A DNA stretch of 64,000 bases, taken from Microbulbifer sp. YPW16. Its GTDB lineage: Bacteria > Pseudomonadota > Gammaproteobacteria > Pseudomonadales > Cellvibrionaceae. This document shows, piece after piece, positions 29,352-37,995 of the stretch (within the stretch, counting starts at the first letter, position 1; each line of letters begins with the position of its first letter). The position numbers were made by a program, and so were the translations under genes. The stretch is from contig NZ_CP089928.1 of the NCBI RefSeq assembly GCF_021290385.1, forward strand, positions 186,001 to 250,000, in the 5' to 3' direction. Below the pieces are notes generated by a model. It was not told the origin of the DNA, searched no databases, and worked only from the letters and a program-made list of their open reading frames with translations.

Positions 29352-30821
29352 ATGGAAGTATTTCCCCTGCAGTTGAACGCGGAACAGGTCCTGGCCGCCG
29401 CACTGGTGGTGTTGGTGTTAGCCATTGGCCTTTGTGCCCTGGTGCGCCGCGGGCCGCTGCGCGCACTCGAGCAGGTGCGCAGCGACACTGAAACCCAGCG
29501 GGCGGAGCTGGAGGCCTGCCGCAACGAGCTGGGTGTGGCCCGGGCGCGGCTGGAGGGCAGCCGCGAGCGCGAGTCACAGCTGGTAACCGAGCAGGACAAG
29601 CTGCGGGCGGAACTGGCGGACAAGTCCCAGCGCCTGGTTCGCAGCCAGGTACTGGTGGAAAAGAGTGAGGCGGCGCTGGCGGAGCAACGCCAGCTGCTGG
29701 AGCAGACCCGCAAGGCAATGGCGGAGCAGTTCGAGAACCTGGCCAACCGGATCTTTGAGGAAAAACAGCAGGCATTCGTGCGGCGCAGCGAGGACAGCCT
29801 GCGCAAGAGCCTGGACCCACTGGAGCGCCAGCTGGGGGATTTCCGCAAGCGGGTGGAGCATGTCTACGACCGGGAGAATGCCGAGCGCAACTCCCTGCTG
29901 GGCCAGATCAAGGCGCTGCGCGAGCAGACCCAGCGTATCAGCGATGAGGCCCTCAACCTGACCTCGGCCCTCAAGGGGGACAGCAAGGTCCAGGGCAACT
30001 GGGGCGAGGTGGTGCTGGAGCGCCTGCTGGAGGAGTCCGGCCTGCAGAAGGGGCGTGAATACGAGACCCAGGTCACCATTACCAGTGACGGCAAGCGTCG
30101 CCAGCCGGATGTGATCGTACGGCTGCCGGAAAACAAGGACCTGATCATCGATGCCAAGGTCTCACTGACCGATTACGAGCGCTACGCCTCGGCGGAGACC
30201 GACGAGCAGCGTACCCAGGCCCTGAAGCAGCACGTGAACTCCCTGCGGGCCCATATCGCAGGGCTGAACAAGAAGGCGTACGAGCAGCTCGAGGGTGTGC
30301 GCTCGCTGGACTTCGTCTTTATCTTCGTGCCCATCGAAGCCGCTTACATGCTCGCCATGCAGGCCGACCCGGGCCTGTTCCGCTATGCCTATGACCGCCA
30401 TATCGTGCTGGTGAGCCCCACCAGCCTGATGGCCACCTTGCGCACGGTGGAAAACATCTGGCGCTACGAGAAGCAGAACAAAAACGCGGAGAAGATTGCC
30501 GCCGAGGCGGGCAAGCTGCACGACCAGTTCTCTATGGTGCTGGCGGCCCTGGACGAGCTGGGCAACCGCATCCGCCAGACCGAGGAAGCCTACCAGCAGA
30601 CCTACAAGCGGCTTGCCAGCGGGCGCGGCAATGCGGTCAAGCGAATCGACAGCCTGCGCAAGCTGGGTGCCAAGACCCGCAAGCAAATCGACCCGGCCCT
30701 GCGCGAGAAGGCGGAAGACGCCCACCGGGCCGCGCTACCGGAACCGGAGGCAGAAGCAGAGACAGAGACAGAGGCAGAGCTGGAAGTGAGTACCGGGGAA
30801 TCGCCCGAGCTGGAAAGCTGA
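29352..30821 (+). CDS. rmuC: DNA recombination protein RmuC
   Basis: 489-residue protein with an N-terminal transmembrane helix (LAAALVVLVLAIGLCALV, about 13-30), a long coiled coil rich in E, R, Q and A (about 35-180), and the RmuC nuclease-like domain: SALKGDSKVQGNWGEVVLERLLEESGL, KRRQPDVIVRLPENKDLIIDAKVSL (Asp and Lys pattern of a restriction-like fold) and FVFIFVPIEAAYML. In E. coli RmuC limits inversion at short inverted repeats. The start is set where the membrane segment begins; the upstream in-frame stretch (28221-29351) overlaps murI antisense and is rejected. A tail rich in Glu (EAEAETETEAELEV) ends it. Followed after six bases by the AEC gene. Confidence 0.94.
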   Translation: MEVFPLQLNAEQVLAAALVVLVLAIGLCALVRRGPLRALEQVRSDTETQRAELEACRNELGVARARLEGSRERESQLVTEQDKLRAELADKSQRLVRSQVLVEKSEAALAEQRQLLEQTRKAMAEQFENLANRIFEEKQQAFVRRSEDSLRKSLDPLERQLGDFRKRVEHVYDRENAERNSLLGQIKALREQTQRISDEALNLTSALKGDSKVQGNWGEVVLERLLEESGLQKGREYETQVTITSDGKRRQPDVIVRLPENKDLIIDAKVSLTDYERYASAETDEQRTQALKQHVNSLRAHIAGLNKKAYEQLEGVRSLDFVFIFVPIEAAYMLAMQADPGLFRYAYDRHIVLVSPTSLMATLRTVENIWRYEKQNKNAEKIAAEAGKLHDQFSMVLAALDELGNRIRQTEEAYQQTYKRLASGRGNAVKRIDSLRKLGAKTRKQIDPALREKAEDAHRAALPEPEAEAETETEAELEVSTGESPELES

Positions 30822-30827
30822 TTGCCG

Positions 30828-31760
30828 ATGGAAACTTTCGCCTTTGCGCTGTCGGTTACCGGCCCCATCTTCCTTACCCTGTTGATCGGCTATTGCCTGG
30901 CGCAGGTGGGCCTGCTGCGGGAATCGTTTGTCGACGATGCGTCGCAGCTGGTGTACCTGATCACGCTGCCGGTGCTGCTGTTTATCAATATTTTCACTTC
31001 CGGTGCGGAGCTGGCCGAGCAGTGGCCGCTGCTGCTGGCCGGGGCCGCCGGCACCCTGTTGACGATGCCGCTGGCATGGCTGGCGGCACGACCGCTCGCA
31101 CACGGGGACCGCAGCGCATTTATCCAGGGCGCCTTCCGCGGCAACCTGGGGATTATCGGCCTGGCCTGGGCGCTGAATGCCTACGGCAACAGTGGCCTGG
31201 CGCAGGCGGCACTGCTGATGGCAGTGGTCACGATCCTGTACAACCTGGCGGCCGTGACACTGTTTGCGGCCTACAGCCTGCAAACCCGCTTCAGCTGGCG
31301 GCGCCTGTTGCGGGATATTGCCCAGAACCCGCTGATCATCGCCATTGTGCTGGCACTGGTTTTCCGCGAGCTGGGCCTGCGATTGCCGGAAATCCTGCTG
31401 CAGACCGGGGATTACCTGGCTTCCATCACCCTGCCACTGGCCCTGCTGTGCATCGGCGCCAGCCTGGACCTGAGCCAGTTGCGCCAGAGTTCCGCGGGGG
31501 CGGTGGGCGCATCGGCATTCAAGCTGTTGCTGGTGCCGCTGGTGCTGCTCGGCTGTGGCTGGCTGCTGGCGTTGCCATCACAGTCACTGGGGGTACTGTT
31601 CCTGATGGCTGCCGCCCCCACCGCCACGGTTTCGTTTATCATGGCGCGCGCGCTCGGCGGCAACAGCCAGCTGGCCGCCAATATTGTCGCGCTCAGCACA
31701 TTGCTGTCGATTATCACCGCCAGCCTGGGGCTGGCGATCCTGGAATCCATCCTGTCGTAG
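30828..31760 (+). CDS. AEC-family (auxin efflux carrier type) transporter
   Basis: 310-residue inner-membrane protein with about ten hydrophobic helices; the last half, from QNPLIIAIVLALV to the C-terminal LLSIITASLGLAIL, and the fold signature FRGNLGIIGLAWALN/TLPLALLCIGASLDL are typical of the AEC family. These are secondary carriers of small carboxylates or amino acid-like compounds; the substrate is unknown. ATG 30828 lies seven bases after the rmuC stop. The DUF2489 gene begins 11 bp downstream. Probable co-transcription with both; no functional link is evident. Confidence 0.9.
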   Translation: METFAFALSVTGPIFLTLLIGYCLAQVGLLRESFVDDASQLVYLITLPVLLFINIFTSGAELAEQWPLLLAGAAGTLLTMPLAWLAARPLAHGDRSAFIQGAFRGNLGIIGLAWALNAYGNSGLAQAALLMAVVTILYNLAAVTLFAAYSLQTRFSWRRLLRDIAQNPLIIAIVLALVFRELGLRLPEILLQTGDYLASITLPLALLCIGASLDLSQLRQSSAGAVGASAFKLLLVPLVLLGCGWLLALPSQSLGVLFLMAAAPTATVSFIMARALGGNSQLAANIVALSTLLSIITASLGLAILESILS

Positions 31761-31771
31761 AAGGGGTTGTT

Positions 31772-32236
31772 ATGACCGAGTTTCCCACCTGGCTGCTGGT
31801 ACTGGCAGCGCTGATCATCTTTGCGCTGGCCGCGGTGGCGGGCTACTACGTGCGCCGCCTGCAGTTAGCGACCCGGAAACAGAAACAGCAGCTGGCCGAA
31901 CTGGAGCAGGCGGCAGAAGAGCAGCGCCAGCGGGTCAACGACAGTATCCAGATCATCGCGCGGACACTGCTGGACGAGGGGGTCGGCATGACCGAGGCCG
32001 CAATCCGTATTCGCGTGTTGCTCGACGCGCTGCAGGTGGAGCAGGCGGTGAAAGATGAATTTGTGGCTTTCTACACCATTGCCGACAAGACTGACCATAT
32101 CCCCATCCTGCAGGAGTGGAAAAAGCTCTCGCCGAAAGAGCGGTTCAGGTTTGAAAATGAAATGGTGGCGCTGGAAGAGGAATACCGGGATTTTGCCCTG
32201 GACGCGGCCAAACGGATCCTGGGCAGGCAGTTCTGA
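31772..32236 (+). CDS. DUF2489 membrane-anchored protein
   Basis: 154-residue protein. N-terminal transmembrane segment ([21 protein letters not shown], about 7-27), a coiled-coil-like stretch ([20 protein letters not shown]), then a soluble domain with [21 protein letters not shown] and [22 protein letters not shown] matching DUF2489. AAGGGG lies five bases before the ATG. It follows the AEC gene by 11 bp and is followed by the metallo-beta-lactamase after 43 bp, so all three may be co-transcribed from upstream. Function unknown. Confidence 0.87.
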   Translation: MTEFPTWLLVLAALIIFALAAVAGYYVRRLQLATRKQKQQLAELEQAAEEQRQRVNDSIQIIARTLLDEGVGMTEAAIRIRVLLDALQVEQAVKDEFVAFYTIADKTDHIPILQEWKKLSPKERFRFENEMVALEEEYRDFALDAAKRILGRQF

Positions 32237-32279
32237 CAATTGCCACTGGCCCGAAATAAATAAGAAAAAGGGAAATCCT

Positions 32280-33155
32280 ATGTTGCCGAAAATGCTGGTT
32301 TCGATCTGTGTGACTTTCTGCCTGGCCGGCACTGTGCAGGCGGCCAGTGAAAAGTGCCGGAATGATGATGGCTGGGAGTCCCCGGCACCGGCAACAAGGA
32401 TTTTTGCCAATACCTGGTATGTGGGGACCTGTGGGCTGAGTGCGGTGCTGGTCACCTCGGCGGATGGTCATATCCTGCTGGATGGTGGCACCGCCGGCGC
32501 CGCGCCGCTGGTTGAGGACAGTATCCGCGCGCTGGGATTCCGTCCCGGGGATGTCCGCTTTATTCTGAACTCCCACGAACATTTCGATCACGCCGGTGGG
32601 ATCGCACAGTTGCAGCGGCGCACGGGTGCCACTGTGGTGGCGCGGGCGCCCGCGGCAGAGGTGCTCGAGCGGGGCGCCAGCGATCGCGGTGACCCGCAGT
32701 TACTGAGCCTGCAAGAGTTCGCCCCGGTTTCATCCGTACGGCGCATCGCGGACGGGGACCACCTGCGGCTGGGACCACTGGAGCTGGAGGCAGTTGCGAC
32801 CCCGGGGCATACCCCGGGCGGCACCAGCTGGACCTGGCAAAGCTGCGATGGCAGTGGCAACTGCCGGTCGATGGTCTATGCCGACAGCCTTACCGCGATT
32901 TCGGACGATGTATTCCGCTACACGGATTCCGATCTGTTGCCGGCGCTCAGGGAGACCCTTGAGCGGGTAGGGGAGCTGGACTGCGATATCCTGGTGACAA
33001 CGCATCCCTCCGCCAGCCGCCTGTGGCAACGGCTGGGTCCCGGCGCCACCGAGCCGCTGGTGAACCAGTCTGCATGTGAGGAATACGCTGCGGCGGCCCG
33101 GCAGCGGCTGGAAAAACGCCTGCAACGGGAATCGCAGGCACAGGGCGGCCGCTGA
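32280..33155 (+). CDS. Subclass B3 metallo-beta-lactamase
   Basis: 291-residue exported zinc hydrolase. A signal peptide ([21 protein letters not shown], cleaved near residue 21) precedes a MBL fold. The six B3 zinc-site residues are present: H99-x-H101-x-D103-H104 in [12 protein letters not shown]177 in TPGHTPGG and H242 in VTTHPSA, corresponding to H116, H118, D120, H121, H196 and H263. [20 protein letters not shown] and the disulfide-type SCDGSGNC near SWTWQ are B3 hallmarks (MIM/THIN-B-like). AAGGGA precedes the ATG. Subclass B3 enzymes hydrolyse carbapenems; activity here is predicted, not shown. Chromosomal housekeeping context with no mobile element or resistance cluster, so probably an ancestral environmental gene. 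Its stop directly abuts the convergent trmA stop. Confidence 0.9.
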   Translation: MLPKMLVSICVTFCLAGTVQAASEKCRNDDGWESPAPATRIFANTWYVGTCGLSAVLVTSADGHILLDGGTAGAAPLVEDSIRALGFRPGDVRFILNSHEHFDHAGGIAQLQRRTGATVVARAPAAEVLERGASDRGDPQLLSLQEFAPVSSVRRIADGDHLRLGPLELEAVATPGHTPGGTSWTWQSCDGSGNCRSMVYADSLTAISDDVFRYTDSDLLPALRETLERVGELDCDILVTTHPSASRLWQRLGPGATEPLVNQSACEEYAAAARQRLEKRLQRESQAQGGR

Positions 33156-34244
33156 CTAACGCCGCACCAGCAGCAGGCCGGTCTCGGTATGGTCGGTGTA
33201 GGGAAACTGGTCGAACAGCGCGAAACGCTCTATGCGGTGGGTCTTGCTCAGCGCCGCCAGGTTTTCCAGCTGGGTGTCGGGATTGCAGGAGATATACAGG
33301 ATGCGCGGGAAGCGCGCGACCATGGCACAGGTGTCCGCGTCCAGCCCCGCGCGCGGCGGGTCCACCAGCACGGTGGAAAAGTCATAGCTGTCGAGGTCGA
33401 TATCCCGCAGGCGGCGGAACGGTCGCACCTTGTCAATCGCCTGGGTGAACTCCTCACTGGACAGGCGCACGATATCCAGGTTGGTGATGCCGTTCGCGCG
33501 AATGTTTTCCTGTGCGGAAGCGACCGAGACCTTGGAGATTTCCGTTGCCAGTACCTTGTCAAAGTGCTCGCACAGGGGAATGGTCAGGTTGCCATTACCA
33601 CAGTAGAGTTCCAGCAGGTCGCCTTCGCTGTCCCGGCAGGCATCCATGGCCCAACCGATCATGGCCCGGCAGATTTCCCCGTTGGGCTGGGTGAAGCTGC
33701 CCTCGACCTGCTTGTACTGGTAGGTCCTGTCCCCGATCTGCAACTTCTCGATGACGTAATCCCGTTCCAGCACCAGCTTCTGCTTACGTGAGCGGCCCAG
33801 GATGGGGAAGCCGAGCCGCTCCTGCAGGGCCCGCGCCTCGCGCTCCCATTCCTCATCCAGCTTCTTGTGGTAGATCAGGGTAACCAGTGCATCACCGCTC
33901 AGGGTGGTGAGGAACTCCGCCGAGAAGAGGCGCTTGCGCAGTATCTCGCTGGCATTCACCGCTTCCAGCACCTGAGGCATCAGGCGGTTCATCAGTTCAG
34001 AACCAACCGAGAACTCCTCGATGATAAAGGGCTGCTTGTATTCCCCCTGGCGGTACATGGCATAGTTCGCAGTACCCTTTTCCTGCCAGACCTTGAATTC
34101 CGCGCGCAGCCGGTAGTGACTGGGCGGGGAGGGGAACACCTCTGGGGCCAGGTCGGTATAGGCGCTGTAGCGCTCGCGCAGCCGTTCCGCCTTCTCTTGC
34201 AGCTGGGCGGGATAATCGTCGGTGTTTACTCGATGCAGGGCCAT
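33156..34244 (-). CDS. trmA: tRNA (uracil-5-)-methyltransferase
   Basis: SAM-dependent enzyme making m5U54 in tRNA. 362 residues from MALHRVNTDDYPAQLQEK, matching E. coli TrmA length. Visible: substrate and SAM motifs LLELYCGNGNLTIPL, ATEISKVSVASAQENI, the VLVDPPRAGLD proline motif, and the catalytic YISCNPDTQLENL (nucleophile Cys). C-terminal FDQFPYTDHTE(T)G completes the family signature. The in-frame extension to 34337 is upstream sequence and rejected. Convergent with the metallo-beta-lactamase with no intergenic bases, and divergent from yjbQ. Confidence 0.97.
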   Translation of the reverse strand: MALHRVNTDDYPAQLQEKAERLRERYSAYTDLAPEVFPSPPSHYRLRAEFKVWQEKGTANYAMYRQGEYKQPFIIEEFSVGSELMNRLMPQVLEAVNASEILRKRLFSAEFLTTLSGDALVTLIYHKKLDEEWEREARALQERLGFPILGRSRKQKLVLERDYVIEKLQIGDRTYQYKQVEGSFTQPNGEICRAMIGWAMDACRDSEGDLLELYCGNGNLTIPLCEHFDKVLATEISKVSVASAQENIRANGITNLDIVRLSSEEFTQAIDKVRPFRRLRDIDLDSYDFSTVLVDPPRAGLDADTCAMVARFPRILYISCNPDTQLENLAALSKTHRIERFALFDQFPYTDHTETGLLLVRR

Positions 34245-34420
34245 ACCGGTAACAGTCTCAAACAGGGGCCAGTCGCTGTGGCCGGGAACAGGGGCGCGGA
34301 TTATAACGATCTGCAGCCCGGCCGTATAATCCCCCATAAAGATAGTCCGGCGCAGGAGCCGTTCCCGTATGAATGGCCCCGTACCAGTAAATTCGTTCCA
34401 CGACAGGAAGGAGGTTGCCC

Positions 34421-34825
34421 GTGGCAGTAGGAGAGATAGAAGTCGCAGTCAGTGGACAGGGGTTGCATGAATTCACCGCCGAGGCAGAGCGCTGGCTGGC
34501 GGCACAGGGAGCCAGCGAGGGGCTGTGCACTCTCTTTATCCAGCACACCTCGGCAAGCCTGCTGATCCAGGAAAATGCGGACCCCTCGGCCCGCCATGAC
34601 CTGGAGCAGTGGCTGAACCGCCTGGTGCCGGAGAATGACCCGCTCTATACCCATACCATGGAGGGCCCCGACGACATGCCGGCCCATATCAAGGCGTCGT
34701 TGACCGCCACCAGCCTGTCGGTGCCGGTGAAGGATGGCCGCCTGATGCTCGGTACCTGGCAGGGGATTTTCCTGTGGGAACACCGCCACCATCGGGGACG
34801 GCGCCGGGTGATCCTGCATGTTTAA
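34421..34825 (+). CDS. YjbQ-family (UPF0047) protein
   Basis: 134-residue protein of the YjbQ family. Family markers are LCTLFIQHTSASLLIQEN (His/Ser/Thr active-site-like segment), DPSARHDLEQWLNRL, YTHTMEGPDDMPAHIK and GTWQGIFLWEHR. A YjbQ member was reported to have weak thiamin-phosphate-synthase activity, but the role is unclear. GGAAGGAGG (34406-34414) decides the start: GTG at 34421 is six bases away, while TTG at 34415 directly abuts it. Divergent from trmA. No downstream partner gene; a 394-bp gap follows. Confidence 0.88.
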   Translation: MAVGEIEVAVSGQGLHEFTAEAERWLAAQGASEGLCTLFIQHTSASLLIQENADPSARHDLEQWLNRLVPENDPLYTHTMEGPDDMPAHIKASLTATSLSVPVKDGRLMLGTWQGIFLWEHRHHRGRRRVILHV

Positions 34826-35219
34826 TAGCAGGAGGCCTGAACATTGCCCTGTGAAGAAGGGCATGCCGTAGCTTTGCGAGAGCGCCCGCAATGCAATTGG
34901 ACGATTCCTGCGGTCACCGTTCTGAAGCGGCAAAATAAAATCACCCATGGCTTTCTCTGCTTACCACTGCAGCAGGCTCGATAAGCAGCTTTTCAGAGAG
35001 CATCCCAGTTGTAGAATTGAGCAATCATGGGGCAGGTTCCAGTTACCGAAAATTTCGCTCTATCGCCCACAATCCTTTTTTACCGTGAATACCTTCGATT
35101 GACCCGGTGAGCACTGCACCAGTGCTCTCCAGCACCGTAAGGTCGAAGAAGTCTCTGTGCCACTCTGTCCCGAACAGGACTTGGAGGGGCAGGGCGCATT
35201 ATCGAGGATGAGAACAGAT
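34826..35219. other. 394-bp intergenic region before the Old Yellow Enzyme gene
   Basis: I see no gene, tRNA, or convincing hairpin terminator here. The left part is moderately GC-rich and the middle (about 34920-35100) is AT-richer (AATAAAATCACCC, TTTTTTACCGTGAATACC), which suits a promoter of the downstream gene. Minus-strand open frames run through it from the yjbQ antisense but lack domain features. Confidence 0.5.
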
Positions 35220-36302
35220 ATGAGCGATCTCTTTACTCCCCTGAAACTTGGCGCCGTTGCGGCGGAAAACCGGGTCCTGATGGCGCCATTGACACGCTGC
35301 CGTGCCGATGCAGAGCATGTGCCTACGGACCTGATGGTGGAATACTACAGCCAGCGGGCCACTGCCGGCCTGATCATTGCGGAAGCCACCATGGCAATGG
35401 AGGGGGCTTCGGCGTTCTGGCGCGAGCCGGGCATCTACTCCGAAGCTCAGGTGACCGGATGGCGGAAGGTTACCGATGCCGTACACGCGAAGGGTGGCAA
35501 AATCTTTTTGCAGATCTGGCACGGTGGTCGCGCCTGTCATCCACTGCTAAACGACGGCCGTGAGCCGGTCGCCCCAAGTGCATTGCCGATTACCAACGAT
35601 GAAGTCCATACCCCGGCCGGTAAAAAGCCCTACACGGTCCCCCGTGAGCTGCGCGATGACGAGATTCCGGAAATTGTCGAGGGCTTTGCGATCGCCGCGG
35701 AGAATGCCAAACGCGCGGGGTTTGATGGCGTTGAAGTACACGGAGCCAACGGCTACCTGCTGGACGAATTCCTGCGCGATGGCGCGAATCTCCGGGAGGG
35801 GCCCTATGGTGGCCCGATTGAAAACCGCGCGCGCCTGCTGCTGGAAGTACTCGATGCCGTCTGTAACGTATGGGGCGCGGACCGGGTCGGGCTTCGCCTG
35901 TCGCCGCTGAACAGCTTCAACAGCATGAAAGACAGCGATCCTGTCGGCCTGGTCACCTGGCTGGCGCAGCGCCTGAATGAATATGGCCTCGCTTATCTGC
36001 ACTTGATGCGTGCCGACTTTTTCGGTGAACAGCAGGCAGATGTGATATCGCCCGTGCGGGATCACTACCGTGGCAACCTGGTTGTTAATATGGGATACAG
36101 CGGTGCGGAGGCCGATGCCGTAATCGCCCGGGGCCAGGCGGATGCGGTGGCCTTTGGCGTGCCGTTTATCGCCAATCCGGACCTGCCCCGTCGCCTGCGC
36201 GAAGGCGCGGAGCTGAGTGAGGCGGATCCTTCGACTTTCTACACCCAGGGCGGGGAAGGCTATATCGACTATCCGGCGCTGGAAGAGCTGGTCGAGGCTT
36301 GA
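35220..36302 (+). CDS. Old Yellow Enzyme family alkene reductase
   Basis: 360-residue FMN-dependent NAD(P)H oxidoreductase reducing activated alkenes, nitroesters or similar. TIM-barrel OYE markers: FTPLKLGAVAAENRVLMAPLT, QIWHGGRACHP, substrate-binding H174 and N177 in VEVHGANGYLLDEFLRDGAN, and FGVPFIANPDLPRRL near the C terminus. Resembles the NemA/xenobiotic reductase group. I chose ATG 35220 (MSDLFTPL); ATG 35208 in frame is possible. A NemR-like repressor is not nearby, and the enzyme appears monocistronic. A hairpin 36309-36334 follows the stop. Confidence 0.93.
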   Translation: MSDLFTPLKLGAVAAENRVLMAPLTRCRADAEHVPTDLMVEYYSQRATAGLIIAEATMAMEGASAFWREPGIYSEAQVTGWRKVTDAVHAKGGKIFLQIWHGGRACHPLLNDGREPVAPSALPITNDEVHTPAGKKPYTVPRELRDDEIPEIVEGFAIAAENAKRAGFDGVEVHGANGYLLDEFLRDGANLREGPYGGPIENRARLLLEVLDAVCNVWGADRVGLRLSPLNSFNSMKDSDPVGLVTWLAQRLNEYGLAYLHLMRADFFGEQQADVISPVRDHYRGNLVVNMGYSGAEADAVIARGQADAVAFGVPFIANPDLPRRLREGAELSEADPSTFYTQGGEGYIDYPALEELVEA

Positions 36303-36308
36303 TCGAGC

Positions 36309-36334
36309 CTGCGGGAGACAAGTGTCTCCCGCAG
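36309..36334 (+). terminator. Hairpin after the Old Yellow Enzyme gene
   Basis: Perfect 11-bp stem CTGCGGGAGAC / GTCTCCCGCAG with loop AAGT, seven bases beyond the stop. Only a short TT follows, so it is a weak intrinsic terminator or an mRNA-end stabiliser. Convergent with tusE at 36519. Confidence 0.5.
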
Positions 36335-36518
36335 TTCCGGGGCATTTTGACGCTTGATGTTGTTGCCAATGATCAAGACACGCCCCGGTAACAGGGATGA
36401 CGCTGTCCAGTGCATCCAGGTCCTGTGGGTACCCGGCGAACCAGGCCGGGAAGCCCTTGAGGAAGTTGCTAGCTTTCCGCACGCACAGCGCAAATTCGGG
36501 TATAGGGAGTAAGTCGCC

Positions 36519-36854
36519 TCAGAGGCAATTGGTGGGCTTGGGCAGGCCGGCGATCTTGCTGCCGAGCTTGGCCGGGCTCTCCGGGAACAGGCGCATCAGG
36601 TAGATGCTGCGGCCCTTGTCAGGACCCAGGTGCAGGGCCACATATTTCACCAGCGGTCGCATGGCGGGGGACAGTTCGAACTCCCGATAGAAGTCCTGTA
36701 GCAGGCGGATAACCTCCCAGTGCTCCCCGGTCAGCTCAATTCCCTCGGCCTGTGCCAGGGCCTCGGCCACAGCCGGGCTCCAGTCGTCCCGGTTGCGCAG
36801 GAAACCTTCCTTGTCCAGCGGGATATCCCGCCCCTCAATAGTTATCTTGCCCAT
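36519..36854 (-). CDS. tusE: Sulfur relay protein TusE (DsrC family)
   Basis: 111-residue protein accepting persulfide from TusBCD and passing it to MnmA for 2-thiouridine in tRNA wobble position 34. It starts MGKITIEGRDIPLDKEGFL, and ends GLPKPTNCL: the penultimate Cys is the family-conserved sulfur-transfer residue. ATG 36854 is used, sharing one base with the tusB stop (TGATG overlap), so coupled translation; the longer frame to 36905 would overlap tusB. Last gene of the yccA-tusDCBE-type order on the minus strand. Confidence 0.95.
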   Translation of the reverse strand: MGKITIEGRDIPLDKEGFLRNRDDWSPAVAEALAQAEGIELTGEHWEVIRLLQDFYREFELSPAMRPLVKYVALHLGPDKGRSIYLMRLFPESPAKLGSKIAGLPKPTNCL

Positions 36855-37135
36855 CACTTGAACCAGCTGACGATTGGGTTGTGTTCGGTACACAGGGACA
36901 CCCATTGGGCGTCGTCGATTGCCTCGATTTTACCAGGAATTGCCAGGCCACGTGCCCGCGCATCAGCGCCGAGGCAGTAAACCGGTTGTACCACTGGTGT
37001 ATCGGTGAGGGCTCCGGCCAGGGCGTAAACCCCGTCCTCGATGAGCAGCAGGGCGTCCCCCTCGGCAAAAGCGGCAATGCAGTCCGCGAGCGCGGTGCTG
37101 GAATAGGGCGACTTGCTGACAATGTGCAGGGTCAT
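36854..37135 (-). CDS. tusB: Sulfurtransferase complex subunit TusB
   Basis: 93-residue small subunit of the TusBCD heterohexamer in the tRNA 2-thiolation relay. Recognised by MTLHIVSKSPYSSTALADCI, the GDALLLIEDGVYAL strand, and the C-terminal CTEHNPIVSWFK, typical of TusB/DsrH. Three bases separate it from the tusC stop, and its own stop overlaps the tusE ATG by one base. Position between tusC and tusE supports the call. Confidence 0.93.
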   Translation of the reverse strand: MTLHIVSKSPYSSTALADCIAAFAEGDALLLIEDGVYALAGALTDTPVVQPVYCLGADARARGLAIPGKIEAIDDAQWVSLCTEHNPIVSWFK

Positions 37136-37138
37136 GAT

Positions 37139-37501
37139 TCAAAAACTCAGTACGGTGTCGTAGCCGGCGATCAGCCTGCCGGTGTCGGCTACGGGGTGCA
37201 GTGCTGGGCCATCCTTTGCCAGGTCATCCAGGGATAGGCCCCGTTGCGCCAGGCTGCGCTGGCAGACAAAGGCACGCTCGATATCAAAGATGGGTAGCGC
37301 CTGCAGGTTGCGTTGCAGGCTCTTCTGGTCGATCCCGGCCGGTTGCTGGCCGGGCACCAGCTGGAACACGCCATCCCCGCAGAACAGGAGGTCCGGAGCC
37401 TGTTCCAGCGCCGATGCTGCCAGCACGGCCTCCAGGCCCTCGCGGGCGAGGGCGTTGCCGTAGGGTGCCTGGCGGCACAGGGCGAGGGTTCGTCGGGCCA
37501 T
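37139..37501 (-). CDS. tusC: Sulfurtransferase complex subunit TusC
   Basis: 120-residue TusC/DsrF-like subunit. It has the DsrE-like fold beginning RTLALCRQAPYGNALAREGLE, the LLFCGDGVFQLVPGQ segment, and the DDLAKDGPALHPV C-terminal region; GGAGA lies five bases before the ATG at 37501. Placed 10 bp downstream of tusD and 3 bp before tusB, it is the middle subunit of the TusBCD complex. In E. coli TusC lacks the catalytic cysteine of TusD, and none is evident here. Confidence 0.94.
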   Translation of the reverse strand: MARRTLALCRQAPYGNALAREGLEAVLAASALEQAPDLLFCGDGVFQLVPGQQPAGIDQKSLQRNLQALPIFDIERAFVCQRSLAQRGLSLDDLAKDGPALHPVADTGRLIAGYDTVLSF

Positions 37502-37511
37502 GGGGTTCTCC

Positions 37512-37904
37512 TCAGCTGCCGAATGTCACCAGGCGGTCGGAATGGGCTACCGCATCGGCCAGTTGTCCCAGTCCTGCCAGCACGAAGCCCTCGGCCAGGT
37601 TGGCGGCGGGCCGCTCCAGCCTCCTCGCCTCACTGTCGCTCAGCACCCCGCGCCGCTGGGCGGCGGCGATACAGATTACCAGGTCCAGGCCGTGCTCGGC
37701 CTGCAGGGCCTGCCAGGCGGGCAGCAAGTCGGGCTCATCCTGAGGTGGGGTGGCAAGGCTGCTGCCGTTGTGGACCCCGTCGCAGTAGAAAAACACCCGG
37801 TACAGCTCGTGCCCCTGGCCCAGCAGCGCCTGCGCAAAGCGCAGTGCACTGGCGGCAGACTGGCTTGAGTGTGGGGCGGCATAGACGGCGAGGGAGAATT
37901 TCAT
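37512..37904 (-). CDS. tusD: Sulfurtransferase complex subunit TusD
   Basis: 130-residue DsrE-type subunit carrying the persulfide. Starts MKFSLAVYAAPHSSQSAASALRFA-like at 37904; the catalytic-region segment is ICIAAAQRRGV, where the Cys corresponds to the sulfur-accepting Cys of TusD. VHNGSSLATPPQDEPDL and LAGLGQLADAVAHSDR complete the family pattern. The frame to 37943 extends into a terminator and is rejected. First of the tusDCBE genes, with yccA upstream beyond a terminator. Confidence 0.95.
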   Translation of the reverse strand: MKFSLAVYAAPHSSQSAASALRFAQALLGQGHELYRVFFYCDGVHNGSSLATPPQDEPDLLPAWQALQAEHGLDLVICIAAAQRRGVLSDSEARRLERPAANLAEGFVLAGLGQLADAVAHSDRLVTFGS

Positions 37905-37941
37905 GGCAGCTCGGTTGGGGGTATCAGAAATGGCCGGATAC

Positions 37942-37966
37942 AAAAGGCCCCGCTCAAAGCGGGGCC
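37942..37966 (-). terminator. Terminator downstream of yccA
   Basis: 8-bp stem GGCCCCGC / GCGGGGCC (37946-37953 with 37959-37966), followed on the minus strand by TTTTG. It separates yccA (ends 37996) from tusD (starts 37904). Confidence 0.8.
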
Positions 37967-37995
37967 CCGTTGGAACTGTTCAGCCAGTGGCTGGA

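Noticed and set aside
34301..34948. 215-codon minus-strand frame over yjbQ and the following gap
   Set aside because: Antisense to yjbQ; the only part outside it lacks an RBS or recognisable domain.
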